A DNA stretch of 64,000 bases. Origin: an uncultured Alphaproteobacteria bacterium (lineage in GTDB: Bacteria > Pseudomonadota > Alphaproteobacteria > Rhizobiales > Beijerinckiaceae). Of the stretch, positions 16,558-25,853 are shown piece after piece (the first letter of the stretch is position 1; each line of letters starts with the position of its first letter). The stretch covers positions 62,001 through 126,000 of the forward strand of contig CALKHP010000048.1 in the NCBI GenBank assembly GCA_937988775.1, read 5' to 3'. The notes below the pieces were generated by a model. It worked only from the letters and a program-made list of their open reading frames with translations, had not been told where the DNA came from and did no database searches. Made by a program: the position numbers and the translations under genes.

Positions 16558-17541
16558 TCACAATTGGCGCGCGCTGGCGGTGGTGATCGGCGCCGGCATC
16601 GGCTGCACACTGACGCGCCCCGCCCCGCTCACCCGGCCCTCGACAATGCGTTTCGACGTCAGGTTCTGCACGGCCACGACCTCGCCGAGCGTGCCGTTCG
16701 CCATCGCCTTGCCCTTGACGGTCAGCGTGATGCCGCGGCCCTCGTAGGAGAGCGTGATCAGGTTGCCGCGCTCGACGAGTTGCGGCTTGGCGAGGTCGCC
16801 GTCGCGCAAGAACTCGCCGCGCCTGGCCGGGCTGCGCAAGGCCATGCCGATCAGCCGGTTGACATCGAGCACCGTATCGCCGGCCAACTCGGCGCGATGG
16901 CGTTTCGCGGTGACGATATCGCCGGCCCTGATGATGTCGCCACGGCTCATGGCATGGGCGAGCACCGGGATGCTCGCGCTCTCGCCGGCCGAGCCGCCGA
17001 CGCGCAGGTCGAGCCGGTCGGCGATGGCGCTGCCGGGAACCCTGATATGCGCCTCGAACCGGCCGCTGCGCGGATCGAGCGCCACGTCACGGGCAACCGC
17101 CGCCGATTGCGCGATCGATTCCACCGCGAACGGCCTGAGGCTCGCATCGAAGGTGAGCCGCGCATCCGGCGTGATGAGCTGGCGCGCAAGCAGCGCCTCG
17201 CGGACCGCATGGCGGATTTCCTCGGCTGCGACGAGCCGGCCGGCGCGCCGCACCACCACGGTGGTGAAGCCGCTGGTCTCGACCGGCCCGAGCGCGTGCT
17301 CGCTGGCCGCCTCCAGCACGCGGGCGACCTGGATCGTGCCGGTCGCGCCGAGATCGGGCGCCCGGAACACCGCGACGGCGCCGGCCGCGCCCGCATTGGC
17401 GATAAGGTCGCCAAGCTGCACGAAATTGCCGTCCACGGTGATATCGGGCCGCAGCAGCAGCGGTTCGGCGGCAGCGCATGGGGTCGCGGCGGCGACGAGG
17501 CCGGCAGCCAAAAGACCGGCGAGGAGAAGGGATTTCGACAT
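16558..17541 (-). CDS. flgA: Flagellar P-ring assembly chaperone FlgA
   Basis: A 327-residue periplasmic protein with a cleavable signal peptide (LLLAGLLAAGLVAAATPCAAA) and a C-terminal SAF/FlgA domain (SRGDIIRAGDIVTAKRHRAE ... LIGMALRSPARRGEFLRDGD). It helps FlgI form the P ring. It lies 8 bases after flgG and next to flgH. It is longer than enteric FlgA (about 220), as is usual in alphaproteobacteria. Confidence 0.92.
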   Translation of the reverse strand: MSKSLLLAGLLAAGLVAAATPCAAAEPLLLRPDITVDGNFVQLGDLIANAGAAGAVAVFRAPDLGATGTIQVARVLEAASEHALGPVETSGFTTVVVRRAGRLVAAEEIRHAVREALLARQLITPDARLTFDASLRPFAVESIAQSAAVARDVALDPRSGRFEAHIRVPGSAIADRLDLRVGGSAGESASIPVLAHAMSRGDIIRAGDIVTAKRHRAELAGDTVLDVNRLIGMALRSPARRGEFLRDGDLAKPQLVERGNLITLSYEGRGITLTVKGKAMANGTLGEVVAVQNLTSKRIVEGRVSGAGRVSVQPMPAPITTASARQL

Positions 17542-17549
17542 CGGGCCGC

Positions 17550-18341
17550 TCAGCTTCTGAACAGGTTGTTGGCGGAACTGAGCATCTGGTCGGCGGCGGC
17601 GATCACCTTGGCGTTGAGCTCATAGGCGCGCTGCGCCGCGACCAGCGAGGTGATCTCGGTCACCGAGTTGACGTTGGATTCCTCGACATAGCCCTGCTGC
17701 AACGTGCCGAAACCCTCGCTCGCCGGCACGGCGTCGATCGGCTGGCCCGAGGCCTCCGTCGGCAGGAAGAAATTGTCGCCGACCGATTGCAGCCCGGCCT
17801 TGTTGACGAAGCGCGACAGCGTGAGCTGGCCGAGCTGCTGCGGCGCGGTCTGGCCGGGCAGCGTCGCCGTCACCAGCCCCTGTGGGCTCACCGCCACGCT
17901 GGTGGCGTTCTGCGGCACGGTGATCGCCGGATCGACGAGATAGCCGCTCTGGTTGACGAGCCGGCCGTTGCCATCGAGGCTGAACGAGCCGTCGCGCGTA
18001 TAGGCCAATGTGCCGTCCGGCATGGTGACGCGGAAATAGCCCTCGCCGTTCACCGCGAGATCGTACGGGTTCTTGGTCGGCGACAGCGAGCCTTGCGTGG
18101 TGATGCGCGGCGTCGCCACCGTCTTCACGCCCGAGCCGATATAGACGCCCGAGGGCACGCTGGTGTTCTGGTCCGACGAGGTCGTGCCCGGCCGCACGAT
18201 CTGCTCGTAAAGCAGATCCTGGAACTGGATATACTGCCGCTTGAACCCGGTCGTGCGCATGTTGGCGACGTTGTTGGAAATGACCTCGACGTTCATTTCC
18301 TGGGCGAACATGCCGGTGGCGGCGGTGTGGAGCGCTTGCAT
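17550..18341 (-). CDS. flgG: Flagellar distal rod protein FlgG
   Basis: A 263-residue distal rod protein. It starts MQALHTAATGMFAQEMNVEV with the SNNVANMRTTGFKRQ motif of rod and hook proteins, has the FlgG core FRVTMPDGTLAYTRDGSF and the C-terminal helix VTEITSLVAAQRAYELNAKV. It lies 10 bases after flgF and 8 before flgA. Confidence 0.96.
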   Translation of the reverse strand: MQALHTAATGMFAQEMNVEVISNNVANMRTTGFKRQYIQFQDLLYEQIVRPGTTSSDQNTSVPSGVYIGSGVKTVATPRITTQGSLSPTKNPYDLAVNGEGYFRVTMPDGTLAYTRDGSFSLDGNGRLVNQSGYLVDPAITVPQNATSVAVSPQGLVTATLPGQTAPQQLGQLTLSRFVNKAGLQSVGDNFFLPTEASGQPIDAVPASEGFGTLQQGYVEESNVNSVTEITSLVAAQRAYELNAKVIAAADQMLSSANNLFRS

Positions 18342-18351
18342 GGCGGTTTCC

Positions 18352-19110
18352 TTACGACTGCGTGTCGGCGAGACGGCTGATCGCCGTGCCGCGCAACGCG
18401 TCCATGTTCGCCATCATGGTGGCGACGGCCTGATAGGAGCGGTTGATCTCGATCAGCCGGGTCATCTCGGTGACGGATTTGACGTTGGAGCGCTCGACCG
18501 CGCCGACCGCGAGCCGGTTGGTGTCGGTCTTCGCCGGGCTGACCGGAGCGGCGCTCGAGAACAGGTTGCGGCCCTCGTTGCGCAGGTCCTGCGGATTGGC
18601 GACCGAGACGAGCCTGAGCTTGCCCTTGGTCTGGAACTGCCCGGCCTGGAACGAGGTCACGGTGCCGTCGGGCATGACGCGGATATCGCTGTCCTGGTCG
18701 GTGAAGGTGAGCGGCCCCTGGTCGCTCATGATCGGATAGCCGTCGCTGTTGACCAGTTCGCCCTTGCCGTTCAGGCTCAGCGAACCGTTGCGGGTGTAGC
18801 GCTCGGCGCCGCCCTGGCGCACCACGAACAGCGCATCGCCGTTGATGGCGACATCGAGCGGGTTGCCCGTCGTCTCGATGGCCCCTTGCGTATATTGCAG
18901 GTTGGTGCCGCGATCCCACACGAAGGACACCGGCTGGTCCGGGCGCGCGAACAGCTCCGCCTTCGCCGTCGGACTGACGAATTCCTGGAACTCGGTCGCA
19001 CGGCGCTTGAAGCCGTTGGTGTTCACGTTGGCGACGTTATTCGCCACCACGTCGAGTTCGCGGGCAAGCGCCACCTGGCGCGACAGGCCCACGAGTAGCG
19101 CGTTGTTCAT
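18352..19110 (-). CDS. flgF: Flagellar proximal rod protein FlgF
   Basis: A 252-residue rod protein. The ATG at 19110 (MNNALLVGLSRQ) is chosen for the AAGGGGAG ribosome site just upstream; an earlier in-frame start at 19143 is less likely. It has the VANNVANVNTNGFKRR motif near residue 30 and the C-terminal VTEMTRLIEINRSYQAV helix. It is first in flgF-flgG-flgA-flgH and is preceded by a sigma-54 promoter and an ftr-like palindrome. Confidence 0.94.
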   Translation of the reverse strand: MNNALLVGLSRQVALARELDVVANNVANVNTNGFKRRATEFQEFVSPTAKAELFARPDQPVSFVWDRGTNLQYTQGAIETTGNPLDVAINGDALFVVRQGGAERYTRNGSLSLNGKGELVNSDGYPIMSDQGPLTFTDQDSDIRVMPDGTVTSFQAGQFQTKGKLRLVSVANPQDLRNEGRNLFSSAAPVSPAKTDTNRLAVGAVERSNVKSVTEMTRLIEINRSYQAVATMMANMDALRGTAISRLADTQS

Positions 19111-19176
19111 CACGCTCCCCTTGTTTCCGCGGATGCCGCTCACGCTCCCCAGCGGGGCATCCGCGACAACAGGCTC

Positions 19177-19192
19177 GCAGGGACCATGCCAA
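19177..19192 (-). promoter_or_regulatory. Sigma-54 promoter of flgFGAH
   Basis: On the minus strand TTGGCATGGTCCCTGC. The GG and GC dinucleotides have the exact -24/-12 spacing. It lies about 67 bases before the flgF start. Confidence 0.65.
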
Positions 19193-19286
19193 ACATGGTT
19201 AATTGGATTATTTTAGCGATTTCAATGAATTAGATTTTCAAGATCTGCCGCGGCAAGGCTTCATCAACCATGATCGGCAATTCCGT

Positions 19287-19305
19287 CCCGGCAGTTTTTG
19301 CCGGA
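19287..19305. promoter_or_regulatory. ftr-like enhancer palindrome upstream of flgF
   Basis: CCCGGCAGTTTTTGCCGGA, about 95-130 bases upstream of the -24 element, a normal distance for an activator that works with sigma-54. Confidence 0.6.
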
Positions 19306-19314
19306 AGCACCCCC

Positions 19315-19403
19315 GTGTCATTCCCGCGCAGGCGGGAATCCGGAACCGCTGGCGCAAGCGGCTCCCGGATTCTCGATCGGCCTTCGGCCGCCGGGAATGA
19401 CAC
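19315..19403. repeat. Palindromic repeat, family B
   Basis: Bounded by GTGTCATTCCCG and CGGGAATGACAC, with an internal GCGCAGGCGGGAATCC and an inner hairpin GCTGGCGCAAGCGGC. Related copies lie at 31731-31805 and 53751-53837. Confidence 0.85.
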
Positions 19404-19419
19404 GAAGCGCTGTGCGGTT

Positions 19420-19520
19420 TTCCGAAGCGGGATCGGCCGGTCAAGCCGGCCGATGACGGCTGAAAGGTTTTATGCTTCTTCCTCGGGCGTCTTGTGCCGG
19501 GCCTGACCCGGCACCCATGG
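19420..19520. repeat. Family A and family C repeats
   Basis: A family A core with perfect ATCGGCCGG/CCGGCCGAT arms lies at 19432-19454, identical to the core at 10343-10365. A family C unit (TGCCGGGCCTGACCCGGCA) follows at about 19494-19513. With the elements above this accounts for the 494-base gap between flgF and the receptor gene. Confidence 0.85.
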
Positions 19521-19541
19521 CAGGCGTCGCGGCACCAAACG

Positions 19542-19568
19542 AAAAACGGCGGGACAGGCCCGCCGTTT
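19542..19568 (-). terminator. Rho-independent terminator of the chemoreceptor gene
   Basis: A 10-bp stem AAACGGCGGG/CCCGCCGTTT with a five-base loop. Read on the minus strand it is followed by TTCGTTT. It lies 37 bases after the receptor stop. Confidence 0.85.
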
Positions 19569-19604
19569 CAACTGCGTCCCGACCCAAGGCCAGCCGCGCG
19601 CCGA

Positions 19605-21725
19605 TCAGGCGGCCTGTTCCTCGGCGGCGTCGGCATCACTGCCCCAGTCATCCGTCTCGGTGCGGAAGCGCGCGACCATCTCGGCGAGGCGGGCCGCCTC
19701 GTGCGACAGGGCATGCGTCGCGGCGGTGGCCTGCTCGACCATGGCGGCGTTCTGCTGCGTGAACTGGTCCATGTCGTTCATGGCGCTGTTGACCTGCTGC
19801 ACGCCGGCGGCCTCCTCCTCGGCGGAATGGGCGATCTGGGTGACGATGCCGTCGATCTGCACCACCTGCTGCGCGATGACCTGCAACGCCTTGCCGGCCT
19901 GGTTGACCAGGTTGACGCCATGCGTGACGTCGTCCTTCGAGGCCCCGATCAGGTCCTTGATTTCCTTGGCCGCCTGCGCCGAGCGCTGGGCAAGGGTGCG
20001 GACCTCGGACGCCACCACCGCGAAGCCCTTGCCGGCCTCGCCCGCGCGCGCCGCCTCGACGGAAGCGTTGAGCGCCAGCAGGTTGGTCTGGAACGAGATG
20101 TTGTCGATCACGCCGATGATCTGGGCGATTTCGCCTGCCGACTTCTCGATGCCTGCCATGGCGGCAACCGTGTCGCGCACCACCTCTTCCGAGCGGCTGG
20201 CATCGTTCTTGGCACTCGAGACCGCCTGGCTCGCCTGGCGCGCGCCATCGGCGGTGCTGCGCACCGTCGCCGAGATTTCCTCGATCGTGGCCGCGGTTTC
20301 CTCGAGCGCCGCCGCCTGCTGCTCGGTGCGCTGCGACAGGTCGTCGGAGGCCTGCGTGATCTCGCTGACGCCGGAGCGGATGCCGCCGACCGTGATGGCG
20401 ATCACGCTCATCGTCTGCTGCAACTCCGCCATGGCGGCGTTGAAATCATCCTTCAGCTTCTGGTACTCGGGCGCGAAAGCCTGCTCGATACGGTAGGTCA
20501 GGTCGCCCTGCGACAGGTGGTCGAGCCCGGCCGCCAGTTCGGCGACGACGCCCTGCTGCTCGGCCGTGGCGCGGGCGCGGTGGCCCTCGTTGCGGCGGCG
20601 CTCCTCCTCGTTCTGGCTGCGCTCGCTCTCGGCCTGGGCGCGGTCGGCGGCGGCGGCGGCCTCGATCTGCTCCTTCTCGATCGCCGCGTCCTTGAACGCC
20701 TGCACGGCCGCCGCCATCGCGCCGATCTCATGGCGCTGGCCGGCCGGCACCGCGACCGTCTTGTCGCCCTGCGCGAGAGCGCCCATCACGCCGGTCAGGG
20801 CGCTGATCGGGCGCGAGATGCTGCGGCCGATCAGCATCGCCAGCAGGCCGCTCGCCAGCAGCGCCAGCCCGATCGCCAGGCCGAGCATCGTGCCCATGCG
20901 GTCCATCGCCTGGCGCAATTCGTTGCCGGCGGCGGTCTGGGCCGAGATGGCGCGGCGGGCGAGTTGCCCCGCCGTCTTGCTCGCCCCATTGATCGCCTTG
21001 TCGAGCTGGGCCGATTCCGCGATGAGGTTGCGCGACTGCTCGGCGAGTTTGTCGAAAGTATCGAGATAGGCCTTGACTTGCTCTTCGACCTTCTTCTTCT
21101 CGGCCGGCGAGGTGACGATCATCTGCAGTGCGCCGTCGAACCTGGTGCGGAGGTTCGACAGGAAGGTCATCTTGTCCCAGTCGCCGAAATGCTCGACATC
21201 GCGCGTATAATCGACCAGCGCCTTGAATGCCTTGCGCACGTCACCGACGCCGCCGTCGCCCGAGCCCATGGTCGGCAGGGCCTCAAGCGCCACGTCGATA
21301 TCGGAAGCGGAATCGCGCACGGCAGTGCTCAGCCCCTCCTCGCCCTTCAGGCCGATGGCGCCCTGGCTCGCGACCAGCTTGGTGAAGATCGCCTCGGTCG
21401 TCTTCATCGCCTCGGTCAGGCTCATCGGTGCGTCGAGCATACCGCCGAGCAGCATCTGGCCCTCGTTGATCTGCTCCTTGAAGCTCGCGGCGAATTTCTT
21501 GTCCGGCGTGATGCGGAAGTCGCGCTGCGCGCGCCGCATGCGCTCGAGAGACAGGGCGAGATCATTGGCGACGCTGACATTCGCTTCGTTGGTGCGCAGC
21601 ACGACGACGGCCTGCTCGACCTGCTGGCTGCTGTACCAGGCGGCGGCGCCCGCCGCGATGAAGCCGATGGCCGGCGCGATGATCAACAGCCAGATACGCT
21701 TGCGAATGGAAAAACGAGACAGCAT
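19605..21725 (-). CDS. Methyl-accepting chemotaxis protein
   Basis: A 706-residue membrane chemoreceptor. TM1 is at about 10-32 and TM2 at about 285-306, with an all-helical periplasmic sensor between them that resembles a helical-bundle (HBM or 4HB) domain. A HAMP domain follows TM2, then a helical linker with a second HAMP-like segment (LDHLSQGDLTYRI), then the signalling hairpin with the conserved tip NISFQTNLLALNASVEAARA and FAVVASEVRTLAQRSAQAAK. It ends DADAAEEQAA without a CheR-binding NWETF pentapeptide. The ligand cannot be predicted. Confidence 0.93.
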   Translation of the reverse strand: MLSRFSIRKRIWLLIIAPAIGFIAAGAAAWYSSQQVEQAVVVLRTNEANVSVANDLALSLERMRRAQRDFRITPDKKFAASFKEQINEGQMLLGGMLDAPMSLTEAMKTTEAIFTKLVASQGAIGLKGEEGLSTAVRDSASDIDVALEALPTMGSGDGGVGDVRKAFKALVDYTRDVEHFGDWDKMTFLSNLRTRFDGALQMIVTSPAEKKKVEEQVKAYLDTFDKLAEQSRNLIAESAQLDKAINGASKTAGQLARRAISAQTAAGNELRQAMDRMGTMLGLAIGLALLASGLLAMLIGRSISRPISALTGVMGALAQGDKTVAVPAGQRHEIGAMAAAVQAFKDAAIEKEQIEAAAAADRAQAESERSQNEEERRRNEGHRARATAEQQGVVAELAAGLDHLSQGDLTYRIEQAFAPEYQKLKDDFNAAMAELQQTMSVIAITVGGIRSGVSEITQASDDLSQRTEQQAAALEETAATIEEISATVRSTADGARQASQAVSSAKNDASRSEEVVRDTVAAMAGIEKSAGEIAQIIGVIDNISFQTNLLALNASVEAARAGEAGKGFAVVASEVRTLAQRSAQAAKEIKDLIGASKDDVTHGVNLVNQAGKALQVIAQQVVQIDGIVTQIAHSAEEEAAGVQQVNSAMNDMDQFTQQNAAMVEQATAATHALSHEAARLAEMVARFRTETDDWGSDADAAEEQAA

Positions 21726-21882
21726 TAGCGATGCTCCACAACAATATGACGGAGCACGGCCGGGCCGGCGGCATCACCGCTTGCCCGTTCCTCCCAAACC
21801 CCGCAAAGCCTGTCGCGAACGTTGCGTCAATTAACTTAGAAAGTGATTAAAATCGCCGCGATTGGTGTGCGATCGGCAAATT

Positions 21883-22605
21883 TCAGCCCGCGATCTCGAT
21901 CAGCAGGCCGGCGAGCGCGGCCGGCGCCGTCACCATGGCGTCGTGGCTGGCCGCAAGCGTGCGCCAGGTCCAGCCCGGCTTGTCGCGCAGCCAAGCCTTG
22001 ACATCGTCGAGCGCCGGATAGACCGGCGTGGTGCAGGCGACATAGCTACACGGCACGCCGTTGCCGAGCGGATGCTTCAACGTGAGCGGCGTCGTGTAGC
22101 TGCCGAGCGGATGCGGCGTGCAGCGCCGCCTGAGCCAGGCGCTTTCCGGCTCGCCCGTCACGCCGAAGGCTTCGGGCGGCGGCACCGGCAGGCTGAGCCC
22201 GCCGCTTGAATCCTGCGCCGCCTGCAAGCGCCCCGCCACCACATCCGGCGGCAGCCGGTCGAATGCGCTGCTGCCGCCCTCGACGACGAGCGCATCGAGA
22301 TAGATGAGGTGGCGAAGGCGCTCCGGCATGCGGTCCGCGACGCCGCTGATCGCCAGCCCGCCGAACGAGTGCCCGACCAGCACGACGTCGTGAAGCTCCT
22401 CCGCCACCAGCACCTCGGCGATATCGCTGACGAAAAGGTCGATCGTGATCGCCTTGTTCATCAGATGGCGGCGCTCGCCGAGCCCGGTCTGGGTCGGCGT
22501 GAACACCCGGTGGCCGGCGGCGCGCAGCATGGCAGCCGTATGCCGCCAGCACCAGCCGCCATGCCAGGCGCCATGCACGAGAACGAAAACCCGGGCCTCG
22601 GCCAT
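21883..22605 (-). CDS. Alpha/beta hydrolase, hydroxynitrile lyase/esterase-like
   Basis: A 240-residue alpha/beta hydrolase. HGAWHGGWCW near residue 11 forms the oxyanion region, and GHSFGG (about 78-83) carries the nucleophile Ser. The catalytic His is probably the one in SHDAMV near residue 224. The HGAWHGGWCWRHTAAMLR start and early GLGERRHL match the plant hydroxynitrile lyase/salicylate esterase-like group common in soil bacteria. It stands alone; substrate unknown. Confidence 0.8.
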   Translation of the reverse strand: MAEARVFVLVHGAWHGGWCWRHTAAMLRAAGHRVFTPTQTGLGERRHLMNKAITIDLFVSDIAEVLVAEELHDVVLVGHSFGGLAISGVADRMPERLRHLIYLDALVVEGGSSAFDRLPPDVVAGRLQAAQDSSGGLSLPVPPPEAFGVTGEPESAWLRRRCTPHPLGSYTTPLTLKHPLGNGVPCSYVACTTPVYPALDDVKAWLRDKPGWTWRTLAASHDAMVTAPAALAGLLIEIAG

Positions 22606-22667
22606 TGTTACCTCCCCTGAAGAAGCAAATTAGAAACCTGGAAATTCCATCTCTCGATAAACGCGGC

Positions 22668-22737
22668 CTCATCCTGAGCTTGTCGAAGGATGTTTCAGAG
22701 GGCACTGGACCATGCTTCGACAAGCTCAGCATGAGGG
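22668..22737. repeat. Palindromic repeat, family E (inverted pair)
   Basis: CATCCTGAGCTTGTCGAAGG at 22670 and its inverse CTTCGACAAGCTCAGCATGAG at about 22716, between the hydrolase start and the ClC stop. Confidence 0.85.
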
Positions 22738-22775
22738 AGAGTAGGGAGAGCCCCTCAACCAATTTCAGCCAGCCC

Positions 22776-24551
22776 CTACGACGGCACGCCGAGATCGTCG
22801 CGACGCTGCTCCTCGACCAGCGACGAGGCAAGCGCAAACGCATCGCGCCCGCGGATGCAGCCGATCAGCTTGCGCGAATCCTTCGGATCTAGCACCGAGA
22901 GCGTCGCCTTGTCACTGCTGCGCAACAGGTCGATCACCTCGGCCAGCGTCGAACTCGGCGTCACCCGGCCGGGCTCGGTCTGGACCAGTTCGGCGGCGAC
23001 CACCGGCAGCGGCCCCTCCTCCTGGTCGAATGCCTCGACCAGCGCCGGATCGACCAGCCCGAGATACTCGCCATCCTGCGTGATCACCGCCGTGCCGCGC
23101 GCGCCGGCAAACGAGATCGCGCGCATCACCGCGCCGAGCGAGGCATTGGCCGGCACCGTGCGCTTCGGCGGCCGGATCAGGTCGGTGATCGGCGTCGAGG
23201 CGAGGCGCGCCACGTCCTGGCCGCCCTCGAGCGCCAGGCCACGCTGCTGGAAACGCCATGTCGCGAAGGAGTAGCCGAACAGCCGGTCGGTCAGGAAACT
23301 GGCGGTCATGGCGCCGATCGCCACCACGACGCCGGCATCGAAATCGCCCGTGGTCTCGATGGCGAGGAAGATCATGGTCAGCGGCGCCCCGATCACCGCC
23401 GCGCCGACCGCCGCCATGCCGATCAGCGCGCACAGGCCGGGCTGGACTTCCGGCAGGCCGGGGATCGCGCCGAGGCCCCAGGCGACGGTCTGGCCAAGCA
23501 GCGCGCCGAGCAGCAGCGAGGCGCTGAACAGGCCACCGCGAAAGCCGCTGCCGAGGCTGCCGGCGGAGGCAACCACCTTGGCGCCGAGCAGGCCGAGCGC
23601 CTCGCCCTTGGAAATGCCGCCATTGGCAGCGCTCTCGACCGCGGCATGGCCGCTGCCCAGCACCGCCGGAAAGCGCGTCGCCAGCACCGTCAACAGTCCG
23701 CTCACCGCGACACGGCGCAGCGATTCGTCCTTGATCCACGCCTTCAGGCGGCGCTCGAACGAGGTCGCCAGCAGCATCACCGCCACGCCGGTGAAGGCCG
23801 ACAGGAAGCCGAGCACCACCGCCAGCGGATAATCCGTCCAGCCGACATGGGCATTCTCGAACAGGCTGAAGGATTTCTGCGGCCCCTCGAACGCCCAGAT
23901 CGTCATGGTCGCAGCGATGGCGGCGAGGCCGATCGGCGCCAGCGTGCGCTTGGAATAATTGCCCAGCACCAGTTCGAACGCATAGAACACGCCGGCGATC
24001 GGCGCGCGATAGGCGGCCGCGATCGCCGCCGCCGCGCCGGCGCCCACCATCAGCCGCCGATCGGTGCGCAGCAGGCCGCGCCGCACCGCGAGCTTGCTCG
24101 CCAGCACCGCGCCAAGCTGCGTCACCGCCGCCTCGATGCCGACGGAGGCCCCGCACGACACCGAGATCAGGATCGGGATCACGACCGCCGCGGCATCGAG
24201 CCACGTCATGTTGCCGCCCCACAGCGCATTGGCCTCGACCGCATCGATCGGCTCGCGCTTGGCGAAATGCATCAGCCAGCGATAGACGAAGGTAATCGCC
24301 ACGCCGCCGACCGCCAGCGACAGGAAGATGCGCAGCCACGAGGCGTGGTTGGGCAGCGCCACGCGCCGCTCGGCCGCGAAGCCGAGGAAGGCGCGCTGCA
24401 GGAACGGCACGAGTTCCTGCACGGCCACCACCATCAGCCCGGTCACCACGCCGATGAAGATCGCGAGCCCGACGAGGCGGAACGAGCCCTTGGTGCGTTT
24501 TTTGGCGAGCGCGAGCGACGGCAACCGTGGCTGGCCTGAGCTCAGCGACAC
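22776..24551 (-). CDS. ClC-type chloride channel/antiporter with CBS domains
   Basis: A 591-residue protein with about ten membrane helices and two C-terminal CBS domains (about 450-585). I chose the GTG at 24551 because GGAGG lies seven bases upstream; a GTG at 24629 gives a non-homologous extension. The GxE signature is CGASVGIEAAVTQLG, so the gating glutamate is kept, and GSGFRGGLFSASLLLG matches the second anion-pathway motif. The first GSGIP-type selectivity loop is not recognisable. Chloride or fluoride exchange is possible. Confidence 0.85.
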   Translation of the reverse strand: MSLSSGQPRLPSLALAKKRTKGSFRLVGLAIFIGVVTGLMVVAVQELVPFLQRAFLGFAAERRVALPNHASWLRIFLSLAVGGVAITFVYRWLMHFAKREPIDAVEANALWGGNMTWLDAAAVVIPILISVSCGASVGIEAAVTQLGAVLASKLAVRRGLLRTDRRLMVGAGAAAAIAAAYRAPIAGVFYAFELVLGNYSKRTLAPIGLAAIAATMTIWAFEGPQKSFSLFENAHVGWTDYPLAVVLGFLSAFTGVAVMLLATSFERRLKAWIKDESLRRVAVSGLLTVLATRFPAVLGSGHAAVESAANGGISKGEALGLLGAKVVASAGSLGSGFRGGLFSASLLLGALLGQTVAWGLGAIPGLPEVQPGLCALIGMAAVGAAVIGAPLTMIFLAIETTGDFDAGVVVAIGAMTASFLTDRLFGYSFATWRFQQRGLALEGGQDVARLASTPITDLIRPPKRTVPANASLGAVMRAISFAGARGTAVITQDGEYLGLVDPALVEAFDQEEGPLPVVAAELVQTEPGRVTPSSTLAEVIDLLRSSDKATLSVLDPKDSRKLIGCIRGRDAFALASSLVEEQRRDDLGVPS

Positions 24552-24831
24552 GGCGGCCCCTCCGCGGAGAAGGCATGGGGGAAAGCCGGCATTGCCTTCT
24601 GCATCACTCCATCCGTCCGCAGACGGCACGCTTCACTGTCGCAACTTGAACGTGAATCCGCTGCAAGATCAACCAAGCAGCGTCAATCTTTCGCGTTTTA
24701 TGGCGGCTTTCTAACCGCATGATGAAAATCTTTGCCGCCCAAATGGCGAGCGCTGTGTCGGGATCGCCATAAGGCGGCCGTCTTCACCATATGCGATGAG
24801 CCTCAGGCATCGCGAAGCAAGGAGCAGCCTC

Positions 24832-25257
24832 ATGCAGATCCAGCCCTACCTGTTCTTCGACGGCCGTTGCGAGGAAGCCCTCGATTTCTACAAGACGGCG
24901 CTCGACGCCGAGATCGTCACCAAGATGCGCTTCAAGGATGCGCCGGCCCCGGTCGACGGCGCCTGCGATGGCCCGCCCGGCCCGCCTCCGGCCGCCGACA
25001 AGATCATGCACGCGGCCTTCCGCGTCGGCAAAACCGAGATCCTGGCGTCCGACGGCATGGCGGAGGGCAACCCTGAGTTCAAGGGGATCTCGCTCGCCCT
25101 GCTGACGCCGGACATCGCCACCGCGGATCGCTATTTCGCGGCGCTCGCCGCTGGCGGGCAGGTGCAGATGCCGCAGGACAAGACGTTCTTCTCGCCGCGT
25201 TTCGGCATGGTCGCCGACCGCTTCGGCATCTCGTGGATGATCATGCCCGAACACTGA
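24832..25257 (+). CDS. VOC family (PhnB-like) protein
   Basis: A 141-residue glyoxalase/bleomycin-resistance-fold protein. The ATG at 24832 follows an AAGGAG ribosome site. Family marks are PYLFFDGRCEEALDFYKTAL, MHAAFRVGKTEILASDGM and the end DRFGISWMIMPEH, as in PhnB/YjdN proteins. It is probably a cytosolic metal-dependent or degenerate VOC enzyme of unknown substrate. It is convergent with dksA, 20 bases away. Confidence 0.85.
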   Translation: MQIQPYLFFDGRCEEALDFYKTALDAEIVTKMRFKDAPAPVDGACDGPPGPPPAADKIMHAAFRVGKTEILASDGMAEGNPEFKGISLALLTPDIATADRYFAALAAGGQVQMPQDKTFFSPRFGMVADRFGISWMIMPEH

Positions 25258-25277
25258 CCGGAGGCGGGCCGGCCGCC

Positions 25278-25703
25278 TCAGTCGTCGCGGTAGATGCGCT
25301 CGCGGCGCTCGTGCCGTTCCTGCGCCTCGATCGAGAGCGTGGCGATCGGCCGGGCGTCGAGCCGGCGCAGCGAGATCGGCTCGCCGGTTTCCTCGCAGAA
25401 CCCGTAGGTGCCCTCGTCGATGCGCGCGATGGCGGCGTCGATCTTGGAGATCAGCTTGCGCTGGCGGTCGCGCGCCCGCAATTCGATGGCGCGGTCGGTT
25501 TCCGAGGAGGCGCGATCGGCGATATCGGGATGGTTGTCGGTTTCGCTTTGTAGCGTGTTCAAGGTCTCGACCGCCTCGCGCAGGATGTCGTCCTTCCACG
25601 CGATCAGCTTGCGTCGGAAATATTCGCGCTGTCGCTCGTTCATGAACGGCTCGTCGTCCGTGGGACGGTAGCTCTCGCCGACGATGATGGCTTGCTTCGA
25701 CAT
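25278..25703 (-). CDS. dksA: RNA polymerase-binding transcription factor DksA, zinc-less type
   Basis: A 141-residue DksA. The coiled coil (about 20-105) carries the DxxDxA tip as DIADRASSE, which acts in the RNA polymerase secondary channel with ppGpp. The C4 zinc finger is degenerate: only the first Cys remains in GFCEETGEPISLRRLDARPI ... LSIEAQ, where enteric DksA has four. This form is usual in Hyphomicrobiales. It begins with MSKQAIIVGESYRPT and sits beside the fliX/flgI flagellar block. Confidence 0.93.
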   Translation of the reverse strand: MSKQAIIVGESYRPTDDEPFMNERQREYFRRKLIAWKDDILREAVETLNTLQSETDNHPDIADRASSETDRAIELRARDRQRKLISKIDAAIARIDEGTYGFCEETGEPISLRRLDARPIATLSIEAQERHERRERIYRDD

Positions 25704-25853
25704 CTTGCGACTCTCTACGCCATGAACAGAACGGGCTTATAGCGAGGAGCGCGCCGCGAAACAACGCCTCTTGCTGCGCAAATGGGCGTGATCCCTGTGC
25801 ATTATTTTCGAGAGCTGGCGAATTGGCCGCGTTTTCGAGCGAAAAGCGGCCTT

